NCBI GenBank assembly: GCA_021734595.1
Contig: JAIPIO010000119.1
Span: forward strand, 1 to 11,485
Direction of reading: 5' to 3'
Length of the DNA stretch: 11,485 bases
Source: Kiritimatiellales bacterium
Lineage (GTDB): Bacteria > Verrucomicrobiota > Kiritimatiellia > Kiritimatiellales > Pontiellaceae
Shown: one piece after another, positions 5,245 to 11,485 of the stretch
Position numbering within the stretch: position 1 is the first letter of the stretch
Layout of the letters: each line of letters begins with the position of its first letter
Notes under the pieces: generated by a model
Database searches by the model: none
Seen by the model: the letters and a program-made list of their open reading frames with translations, nothing else
Told to the model about the DNA's origin: nothing
Position numbers and translations under genes: made by a program

Positions 5245-6195
5245 ATGAGTAGTAGCAAGCAGAGAATACGGGCGATCCGGCGGCCGCTGGAAACATTTTT
5301 CTTCAAGGCGGTGTCGGTGGTCATCCCTGTGATTCCGCGGCGGGTGATCCTGGGGATCGCCTCGGCATCCGGGGCGCTGGCCCGCCTGTTTGCGCGCCGG
5401 GAATGGCGTCTTGGCATGATCAATCTGGACACGGTCTTCGGCGACACGAAAACGGACGCGGAAAAGCGCGCGATCCTGAAACAGTCGTTTGCCACGTTCA
5501 CCCGGACGATGCTGGATGTTTTCTGGTTTGCGGGCAAGCCGGCGAGCCGGATTCCGAAGTACGTTGATTTCACGGAGGAGTTCAAGCGCTTTTTCCACAC
5601 GGACAGACTGAACGTGGGCATTACGGCACACATGGGCAACTGGGAGGTGATGGGACAGTCGTTCGCGTTCCACGGCGGCAACCTGGCCAGTATTGCGGCC
5701 ACGGCCAAGAACGCGGAGGTGAACGATATTTTCTGCCAGTTGCGGGCGAGGACCGGCCAGACGATCATTCCACGCGAGGGAGCCCTGAAGACGCTGATTG
5801 CCCGGTTCCGCAAGAACGGCAAGGCGGCCTTCCTGCTGGACCAGAACACCCGCGAACAGGACGGCGGCATCTGGGTTGACTTCCTAGGCATGCCGACCCC
5901 GATCTCCTCCGCACCGGCCCTGCTGGCCTACCGCACGGGATCGAACGTCTTCATGGCCTTCTGCCTGCCACAGGCGGGCGGGAAATACCTGCTCTATTCC
6001 CCCTGCACGATCTCGCCGCCGCCTTTCGACAGCAGCCACGACACAAAAGAAGTGACCCGCGAGCTGACCCAGCAGATTATGGATGTGATCAGCGGGGAAA
6101 TCCGGACCCACCCGGAATACTGGCTGTGGGCGTACAAGCACTGGCGCCGGATCGCTCCGGGCGATGATCCAGTCAACTACCCATCCTACGACTAA
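5245..6195 (+). CDS. Lipid A biosynthesis acyltransferase family protein (LpxL/HtrB-like)
   Basis: The 316 aa protein has the usual length for this family, whose members add a secondary acyl chain to lipid A precursors at the inner membrane. A hydrophobic N-terminal stretch (about 17-48) would anchor it. The HX4E catalytic signature is HMGNWE, with His129 and Glu134. LLDQNTREQDGGIWVDFLGMPTPISSAPALLAYRTG (about 196-231) is the conserved substrate-site region with Asp-Gln-Asn and the PTxxSxxPALLA stretch. The C-terminal HPEYWLWAYKHWRR is typical (…P.qW.W.H.RwK… in relatives). I chose ATG 5245 because the family starts near here. No clear Shine-Dalgarno precedes it, and in-frame GTG 5209 or TTG 5173 cannot be excluded. 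Which acyl chain and position it serves cannot be told; an ornithine-lipid or other acyltransferase of the same superfamily is possible. Confidence 0.88.
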   Translation: MSSSKQRIRAIRRPLETFFFKAVSVVIPVIPRRVILGIASASGALARLFARREWRLGMINLDTVFGDTKTDAEKRAILKQSFATFTRTMLDVFWFAGKPASRIPKYVDFTEEFKRFFHTDRLNVGITAHMGNWEVMGQSFAFHGGNLASIAATAKNAEVNDIFCQLRARTGQTIIPREGALKTLIARFRKNGKAAFLLDQNTREQDGGIWVDFLGMPTPISSAPALLAYRTGSNVFMAFCLPQAGGKYLLYSPCTISPPPFDSSHDTKEVTRELTQQIMDVISGEIRTHPEYWLWAYKHWRRIAPGDDPVNYPSYD

Positions 6196-6277
6196 ACACA
6201 ATTCAGGGCTTCACCACAGCCGGGCTTTCCGATAGATTCCAACGCATTGCTTCAACTACACAGAAAGGAAGGCAACC

Positions 6278-7288
6278 ATGAAAACAACTTTCATTCTCGC
6301 GGCGGCGATCGCCGCCATATCCACCGCAGGCGCAAAAGAGAAGGCCCTGGGTCTCTATGCATCCATCGCGACATCAAAAGGCGAAATCCTCTGCCAGCTT
6401 GAATTCAAGAAGACCCCGCTCACGGTGGCGAACTTCGCCGGACTGGCCGAAGGCTCCATCAAGAACGACCAAAAAGACGCCGGTGTGCCATACTATGACG
6501 GTCTCGTGTTCCACCGGGTCATCCCCGACTTCATGATCCAGGGTGGGTGCCCCGACGGCAACGGCACCGGCGGCCCCGGGTACGAATTTCCCGATGAAAT
6601 CGACGCCACGCTCACCCACAAGGGGCCGGGCATCCTGAGCATGGCCAACGCGGGACCGGGAACAAACGGAAGCCAGTTCTTCATCACACACAAAGCCACG
6701 CCGTGGCTTAACGGAAAACATACCGTGTTCGGGCATGTGGTCAGCGGGCAGGATGTGGTCGATGCCATTGCCAAGGGCGACACCATCAATAAAATCACCA
6801 TTATCCGGGTTGGCGGCGAAGCAGAGGCATTCAAAGCCGATCAGACGGCATTCGACACCCTGCTGACGAAACATGGAGCCGCCGCCGCGAAAAAGCTGGC
6901 CAAGGCAGCCGCCGCACAGGCGGAGAAACTGGATAAGATGTTCCCGAACGCCAAGAAAACCACTTCCGGACTGATGTACACCATCGAGAAGGAAGGCACG
7001 GGTCCCGCGCCGAAAAAAGGCGCCACGGTCAGCGTTCATTATACCGGAAAGCTGCTTGACGGAACCGTGTTCGACAGCTCCGTGCAACGCGGGGAACCCA
7101 TCCAATTCCCCGTGGGCGCCGGACGCGTCATCCCCGGATGGGACGAAGGCATCATGATGATGAAGCAAGGCGGGAAGCGCACACTGGCCATCCCGCCGCA
7201 CCTCGGCTATGGTGAAAGCGGCACCGGGCCGATCCCGCCCAACGCATGGCTGGTCTTCGAAGTCGAACTGGTCGACTCCGGGAACTAA
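6278..7288 (+). CDS. Secreted cyclophilin-FKBP fusion peptidyl-prolyl isomerase
   Basis: This 336 aa protein carries two unrelated prolyl isomerase domains. A cleavable signal peptide (1-19, ending AGA) directs it to the periplasm. The cyclophilin domain (about 25-178) has FHRVIPDFMIQGG (78-90) with Arg80, Phe85 and Gln88, GSQFFI (131-136), and Trp143 at the cyclosporin-contact position. An Ala/Lys-rich, probably helical linker (about 182-226) follows. The FKBP domain (about 228-334) has VHYTGKLLDGTVFDSS (253-268), VIPGWDEG (284-291), GYGESGTGPIPPNAWLVFEVEL (310-331) and the expected pocket residues Tyr255, Phe265, Asp266, Trp288, Tyr311 and Phe327. The order Cyp-FKBP matches the bacterial dual-family immunophilins (CFBP). 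The ATG has GAAAGGAAGG upstream. It sits 82 bp after the acyltransferase and 24 bp before mgtE. Both domains look active. Confidence 0.95.
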   Translation: MKTTFILAAAIAAISTAGAKEKALGLYASIATSKGEILCQLEFKKTPLTVANFAGLAEGSIKNDQKDAGVPYYDGLVFHRVIPDFMIQGGCPDGNGTGGPGYEFPDEIDATLTHKGPGILSMANAGPGTNGSQFFITHKATPWLNGKHTVFGHVVSGQDVVDAIAKGDTINKITIIRVGGEAEAFKADQTAFDTLLTKHGAAAAKKLAKAAAAQAEKLDKMFPNAKKTTSGLMYTIEKEGTGPAPKKGATVSVHYTGKLLDGTVFDSSVQRGEPIQFPVGAGRVIPGWDEGIMMMKQGGKRTLAIPPHLGYGESGTGPIPPNAWLVFEVELVDSGN

Positions 7289-7312
7289 AACCCGTACAAC
7301 AGGCTTAACGGC

Positions 7313-8707
7313 ATGGCAGACATCAACCACATCAAAGAGCGGACCAACTTCTGCATCAAGGGGGAGCTTTGGGAACAGATCCCGAAGTTTTTTGAGGAAC
7401 TGCACCCGGCCGACATCGCTGAAATCATCAACCATGCTCCGCTAGGCGCCCACAACAAGCTCTTCGACCTGCTGGATGACGACATCAAACCGGACGTTTT
7501 GGCCGAGCTGGACGACCAGACGGAAGCCTACATTCTTGAAGAGCTGACGGACGAGGAAATCTCGGACATCGTGGAAGAGATGGCGCCGGACGATGCCGCG
7601 GACGTTCTCGGCGAACTGAAGGATAAACGCAGCGAGGAAATCCTTGAACTGATGGAGGACGAGGAGTCGGACGAGGTCCGCGAACTGCTGCAGTATGACG
7701 AAGACACCGCCGGCGGAATCATGACTTCCGACTTCGTGGCGGTGCGCGCAACCATGACCGCCGCGGAGGCGATTGATTACTTCGGATCGCTGGACCTTGA
7801 TGAACCGGTCTATTTTGTCTACGTGGTTGACAGCCTAGGGCGGCTGACCGGATGGATTGAGCTTTGGAAGCTGTTACGGCAGACACACCGGGACCTGCCG
7901 ATGGAAGAACTGGCCGACAAAGAGACCATTTCCGTCCGCACCGATACCGACCAGGAAGAGGTCGCCCGCCTGGCGTCGAAATACGACCTCAGTTCACTGC
8001 CGGTCCTGGACTGGCAGAACAAGCTGGTCGGACGCGTGACGGCGGACGATATCATGGACGTTATCGAAGAAGAAGCGTCGGAAGACATTTTCAAACTGGC
8101 GGGGTCGAACGAATCGGAGCTGGAATATTCATCGCCGCTGAACGCCTGCCGGGCGCGCCTGCCGTGGCTGATGGTGACCCTGCTGGCCGGATTCATGAAC
8201 AGCCTGATCCTCAAGAGCTTCATGGCCAACCTGACACTCTCCGAAATCGTGGCGCTGAGCTTCTTCATCCCTATCATTCTGGCGATGGGCGGCAATACGG
8301 GCATCCAATCCTCGACCCTGATTATCCGCGCTATCGCGCTCGGAACCGGCCACAGTCGGCGGATTATGAAAATCATCTCGCACGAGATCGCCGCCGGCGC
8401 CACGATGGGGGTGGTCTGCGGAACGGCCATCGGACTGTGGGCGGGCTTTATTATTACCCATGACGGCACGGCCATGGTTTCACCCGCCTATCTGGCGCTG
8501 ACGGTCGGCATCGCCCTCTTCTGCGCAATGGCCTTCGCCGCGGTATTCGGAGCACTGGTGCCGGTGGTACTCAACCGCTTCAAGATTGATCCGGCGGTTG
8601 CGTCAGGACCGTTCGTAACCGCATCCAACGACATCTTCGCCCTGCTGATCTATTACGGAACCACGGCATCGCTGATCGCCCTGCGGGCGGCGGTGCTAGG
8701 GGGATAA
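7313..8707 (+). CDS. mgtE: Magnesium transporter MgtE
   Basis: The 464 aa protein has the full MgtE layout. An acidic helical N-domain (about 20-125) holds repeated Leu/Asp/Glu-rich helices such as EEMAPDDAADVLGEL (88-102). A pair of CBS domains (about 135-260) starts after DEDTAGGIMTSDFVAV (128-143). Five membrane helices follow from about residue 280. Signature stretches include AMGGNTGIQSSTLIIRAIALG (about 324-344) and DPAVASGPFVTASNDIFALLIYYGTT (about 426-451), whose Asp in SNDIF corresponds to the conserved pore Asp. It conducts Mg2+ inward across the inner membrane; the cytosolic domains close the pore when Mg2+ is high. There is no room for an Mg riboswitch in the 24-bp gap from the previous gene, so regulation is probably at protein level or from a distal promoter. 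The ribosome binding site is weak (ACAGG). recO starts 1 bp after the stop. Confidence 0.96.
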   Translation: MADINHIKERTNFCIKGELWEQIPKFFEELHPADIAEIINHAPLGAHNKLFDLLDDDIKPDVLAELDDQTEAYILEELTDEEISDIVEEMAPDDAADVLGELKDKRSEEILELMEDEESDEVRELLQYDEDTAGGIMTSDFVAVRATMTAAEAIDYFGSLDLDEPVYFVYVVDSLGRLTGWIELWKLLRQTHRDLPMEELADKETISVRTDTDQEEVARLASKYDLSSLPVLDWQNKLVGRVTADDIMDVIEEEASEDIFKLAGSNESELEYSSPLNACRARLPWLMVTLLAGFMNSLILKSFMANLTLSEIVALSFFIPIILAMGGNTGIQSSTLIIRAIALGTGHSRRIMKIISHEIAAGATMGVVCGTAIGLWAGFIITHDGTAMVSPAYLALTVGIALFCAMAFAAVFGALVPVVLNRFKIDPAVASGPFVTASNDIFALLIYYGTTASLIALRAAVLGG

Positions 8708-8708
8708 C

Positions 8709-9497
8709 ATGATTGTTAAGACGGTAGCGATTCCCTTGGCGTATTATCCGGTTTCCAACACTTCACGGGTGGTGCACTGGATGACGAAACAGCAGGGAAA
8801 AATCTCCACCATGCTCAAGGGTGCGCTGCGCCCGAAAAGCATGTTTCTCGGGGGCTATTCCCTGTTCAGCACCAGCGAACTGCTCTACTACGACCGCGGA
8901 ACCGCCGGGCTTTTTACCGGCAAGGAATGCTCCCTGCTCCATTCGCGTCCACAATTCCGGGACGACTGGCGCGCGATGATGGCAGCCTCCTACATTACCG
9001 CGTTGTTCGCCAAAACCACGCCGGAACACGCCCCCCAAGACGGGCTGTTCGAACTGTACGAGGAACTGCTCGACCTGACGGTGGAATTTGGGCGATACAC
9101 TCCCTTTTTTTTCTGGGCGGAACTGCGTTTCTGCGACTGGAGCGGCCATGCTCCAAACCTTGGAAACTGCATAGCCTGCAAATCGGCTCAACAACTGCGC
9201 TTTTCCGCCGAGCTCGGTGGCACGATCTGCACGGCGTGCGTGCGCGCGAAGAAGCTTTCGCGTGACCACGTTGGCGCGGAACGCGACTCACGTTGGCCAA
9301 CCCTTGAAAGTCCGCCCGATGTCCTCGCCATCCTGCGCCGCCTGCAGCAAAGTGCCGCCCCGCATATCACCAAAACCATTCAGCTCACGCCCCGGCAAAC
9401 AGAATCGATCAACCATCTTCTTGCCCATTTCACCATTCACCAACTCGACATCCCCCCGTCAATCCGGCATAAAGCGCTGCTTACAAGCATCCATTAA
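8709..9497 (+). CDS. recO: DNA repair protein RecO
   Basis: The 262 aa protein fits RecO, which with RecR (and RecF) loads RecA onto SSB-coated single-stranded DNA in recombinational repair and anneals strands. The N-terminal region (1-80) has the OB-fold pattern, including GKISTMLKGALRPKS (30-44). A helical middle follows. A zinc-finger pair, CIAC (Cys154, Cys157) and CTAC (Cys174, Cys177), is separated by LRFSAELGG, as in zinc-bearing RecO proteins. The C-terminal helices end in LLTSIH. The ATG lies one base after the mgtE stop, and the GGGGGA at the end of mgtE serves as Shine-Dalgarno, so translation is likely coupled. Overall identity to well-known RecO proteins looks low, but the Cys pattern, length and N-terminal start are consistent. 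Confidence 0.87.
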   Translation: MIVKTVAIPLAYYPVSNTSRVVHWMTKQQGKISTMLKGALRPKSMFLGGYSLFSTSELLYYDRGTAGLFTGKECSLLHSRPQFRDDWRAMMAASYITALFAKTTPEHAPQDGLFELYEELLDLTVEFGRYTPFFFWAELRFCDWSGHAPNLGNCIACKSAQQLRFSAELGGTICTACVRAKKLSRDHVGAERDSRWPTLESPPDVLAILRRLQQSAAPHITKTIQLTPRQTESINHLLAHFTIHQLDIPPSIRHKALLTSIH

Positions 9498-9509
9498 AGA
9501 ATTGATTTG

Positions 9510-10721
9510 ATGAACAACAAAAAGAAAATCGCATTTTTGCACCGGTACGGACTCGAAGGGTGGATCTGTTGCGGCGGGCATGCCGTCCCTAGCATGGTTG
9601 ACCAGCTTTCAGCATCGGCCGAAGTCCATTTCATCGGCCCCGAAACGACGGAGCAGCGAAACGACATCCTCCGCGGCAAGCTGACGATGCATCTGCTTCC
9701 ATGGGAGTTCGACCGATCCAACTCCGGACATAAATGGAGCAAGACCCTCCGGTTCTACTGCGCGCTTCCACGCATTGGACGCCGGTGCAAAAAGCTGGGC
9801 ATCGACTTTATCTACTGGGAAGAGACCCTGCCTCTGGGCACCCGCATCCTGCAACTATTCTACGGACCCAATGTCGGCGTGATGGTGATGGACTTCTTTG
9901 CCCGGATCTACACCGAGAAAAAACCGTGGCTGCACGGATTGCGAAACCTGGTGGAATGGCTGGATTGCCAAAGCTGGAAAAAACTACCGGCCGTCTACAC
10001 GCATGTGCGCGTGGCCAAGGATTTCCTTATTGAACGCGGCGTGCCGGCCGACCGCATCCACGTGGTTCCCAACCCGTGCGACCACACCATATTCCATCCG
10101 GTCGACGATGCAACCCGCGCCGCAACCCGCAAAAAACTGGGATTCACCAACGCCGACATTGTCCTTAGCCACCATGGCATCCTTCATCCCAACAAAGGCA
10201 ACGACTGGATCCTCCACCGCATCGCCGAGCTGAAGGAGGAGTTGCCCAACCTGAAATACCTGTTGATCGGCAACGGCTCGGAAATGGCTCCGCTGCAAAA
10301 GCTGGCGTCAACACTCCGCATCGCAGACCGTATTGTTTTCACCGGCTGGCTACCTTCGGAAAAAGAGATGAACGAAGCGCTGGCGTCTGCCGATGTCGGT
10401 CTCGTGATGCGCATCGGCCAGGAAACGGATCATTTCCATATGACCGACACGCTCAATCATGAAATGGCCTGCCGGAAACCCATCCTCGCCGTCCGCCTTA
10501 AAGGCATTGCCGAAATCATCCAAGATGGCGAAAACGGTTTCCTGTTTTCGCCCGCCCATCCCGCGGAGTTCCGCGAAGCACTGCTTCGGCTGGCCACGCA
10601 ACCCGACACCCGCGAGAAATTCGGTGAAAAAGCGCTCCGGTGCAGCCATGAAGTCAGCGACCTGAAGGTCTTCGCCCGCCATGTGGTGGATCCAATAAAA
10701 ACCATTGTGTTTGAAACATAA
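9510..10721 (+). CDS. GT4-type glycosyltransferase
   Basis: The 403 aa protein has a two-Rossmann (GT-B) layout. The N-terminal acceptor half (about 6-190) starts with IAFLHRYG and ends in RIHVVPNPCD (182-191). The C-terminal nucleotide-sugar half (about 205-380) has SHHGILHPNKGNDWIL (220-235), YLLIGNGSEM (250-259), RIVFTGWLPSEKEM (274-287) and NHEMACRKPILAVRLKGIAEIIQDGENGFLF (316-346), the usual GT4 donor-site region. Glu318 matches the second Glu of the EX7E motif; the first position is His310. The sugar and acceptor are unknown. It has no signal peptide and probably works at the cytoplasmic face of the membrane. ATG 9510 is chosen over the adjacent TTG 9507; the ribosome binding site is a weak AAAGAA. 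The gene follows recO by 12 bp and precedes a membrane protein by 10 bp, so a role in a surface glycan is plausible but unproven. Confidence 0.88.
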   Translation: MNNKKKIAFLHRYGLEGWICCGGHAVPSMVDQLSASAEVHFIGPETTEQRNDILRGKLTMHLLPWEFDRSNSGHKWSKTLRFYCALPRIGRRCKKLGIDFIYWEETLPLGTRILQLFYGPNVGVMVMDFFARIYTEKKPWLHGLRNLVEWLDCQSWKKLPAVYTHVRVAKDFLIERGVPADRIHVVPNPCDHTIFHPVDDATRAATRKKLGFTNADIVLSHHGILHPNKGNDWILHRIAELKEELPNLKYLLIGNGSEMAPLQKLASTLRIADRIVFTGWLPSEKEMNEALASADVGLVMRIGQETDHFHMTDTLNHEMACRKPILAVRLKGIAEIIQDGENGFLFSPAHPAEFREALLRLATQPDTREKFGEKALRCSHEVSDLKVFARHVVDPIKTIVFET

Positions 10722-10731
10722 GGCGAAACGC

Positions 10732-11485
10732 ATGAACCCAAAAAAATGGATGGTCCAAAATCCTACACCAACGATGGCTCTGGGAATTCTTCTCTTCGCC
10801 TTGTGCTATCTCTTCCGAACCGGATTCATGGATCCCTCCCAAACGGTCTGGTCTTCGGACTATATCATGTCGCTGCACCGGGACATTGCAACGGCCGCAA
10901 AAACCCTGGCACCCATGCAGTGGAATCCGACCTACTTTCTGGGATACATCAGTGAAAAGATGGTCTATGTAAACTGGCCGTTATTGGCGGTTTTCCCCGT
11001 GGGCGTCTCCATGTGGCTCAACATTTATCTGCATTTCCTGCTCGCGGGCTGCGGGGCATGGTTCTGCGCGCGCCAGTTCGGCATTGGAAAATGGGGGGCG
11101 GCGCTGGCGGCCATCGGATTCGGACTCACCCCGAATATTGTATCGCTTCTGCATGCCGGCCACGTCTACAAGATCCAATCCCTGCCGTGGATCCCGTGGA
11201 TATTCGGCTTCTACTTTGCGGCGTGGCAAAAAGGCAGCTGGAAAGGCTTCGTTGCCGCGGCCATGTGCTACGCGCTTGCATTCCAGGGAGGCGAGCCACA
11301 AGTGCCTTTCTACGCCGGTCTCTACCTCATGGCGTTGACGCTCATATTGCTGGTTCAGGATATCCGGACAAAAACCCCTCCCCGGCAGCTAACAAAAAAA
11401 ATAGGCTTTGCCATTGGGTGCGCGCTATTGACCGTACTCCTCTCGTTCCAAACCCTTGCCAATTTCGCAAACTTCAAAAGCCACA
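10732..11485 (+). CDS. YfhO-like polytopic membrane protein, 3' end cut off by the window
   Basis: An open frame of 251 codons runs off the right edge. It starts at ATG 10732 with AAGGCG about 6 nt upstream, 10 bp after the glycosyltransferase stop. A first membrane helix (about 14-31) is followed by a large outer loop with SSDY (41-44), MQWNPTYFLGY (62-72) and VNWPLLAVFPVG (80-91). Further helices lie near 93-110, 120-140, 152-164, 171-185, 193-209 and 223-240. The loop with Asp43 after the first helix, the WNP…G stretch, HAGHVYKIQSLPWIPW (141-156) and FQGGEPQ (184-190) resemble the YfhO family and the GT-C-type membrane glycosyltransferases. In those proteins the first-loop Asp helps bind lipid-linked sugar. 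The family call is moderate and the substrate unknown. Its place after a GT4 enzyme fits lipid-linked or cell-surface glycan assembly. Confidence 0.65.
   Translation, partial: MNPKKWMVQNPTPTMALGILLFALCYLFRTGFMDPSQTVWSSDYIMSLHRDIATAAKTLAPMQWNPTYFLGYISEKMVYVNWPLLAVFPVGVSMWLNIYLHFLLAGCGAWFCARQFGIGKWGAALAAIGFGLTPNIVSLLHAGHVYKIQSLPWIPWIFGFYFAAWQKGSWKGFVAAAMCYALAFQGGEPQVPFYAGLYLMALTLILLVQDIRTKTPPRQLTKKIGFAIGCALLTVLLSFQTLANFANFKSH

Noticed and set aside
5161..5673. Longer N-terminus for the cyclophilin (open frame back to 5673)
   Set aside because: The extension overlaps the divergent acyltransferase gene. ATG 5160 has a GGAGG and starts a good lipoprotein signal.
6196..6277. Terminator or promoter between the acyltransferase and the Cyp-FKBP gene
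   Set aside because: Only a 4-bp GGCT/AGCC stem and half of a TTCCA palindrome (near 6237) are visible. No T-tract and no clear -35/-10 pair.
7289..7312. Mg2+ riboswitch (M-box/ykoK) upstream of mgtE
   Set aside because: Only 24 bp separate mgtE from the previous gene, far too short for such an element.

Overview
The window looks like a chromosomal segment of a Gram-negative bacterium, most likely from the PVC superphylum. My best guess is a Kiritimatiellota (Pontiella-like) organism. The Gram-negative inference rests on a lipid A-type acyltransferase, a lipoprotein signal and a periplasmic prolyl isomerase. The PVC guess rests on the unusual glutamyl-tRNA synthetase and on the intergenic palindromes, and it comes from memory rather than a search. 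The base composition is moderately GC-rich. No tRNA, rRNA, CRISPR array, transposase or phage gene was seen.

Layout. Positions 1-994 (minus) hold the N-terminal two thirds of gltX. Divergent from it, hpt (1059-1616) overlaps a DASS/SLC13-like permease (1613-3025) by ATGA. The 375-base gap 3026-3400 has no gene. It holds two TTCCA/TGGAA palindromes, a head-to-head pair of three-stem REP-like units, and a possible terminator. The minus strand then carries a PncC/CinA-type amidohydrolase (3401-3874), a second, divergent CinA-like protein (3959-4477), and a lipoprotein cyclophilin (4549-5160). Three 17-bp palindromes and a strong intrinsic terminator lie between the last two. Divergent from the cyclophilin is a long co-directional run on the plus strand: LpxL/HtrB-family acyltransferase, a secreted cyclophilin-FKBP fusion, MgtE, RecO, a GT4-type glycosyltransferase and a truncated YfhO-like membrane protein. 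From the cyclophilin-FKBP gene onward the gaps are only 1-24 bp, which suggests one transcript.

How the genes fit together. Most are housekeeping genes: translation, purine salvage, NAD-cycle repair, Mg2+ uptake and recombination repair. A cell-envelope theme runs through 4549-11485: two exported prolyl isomerases flank the lipid A acyltransferase, and the run ends with a glycosyltransferase and a polytopic membrane protein that may build a surface glycan. I found no defence or mobile system. The points most worth a second look are the tandem PncC/pseudo-CinA pair, the palindromes spaced about three helical turns apart and fused to a terminator, the inverted REP-like pair, a GluRS lacking the zinc-binding subdomain, and an atypical DASS permease translationally coupled to hpt.
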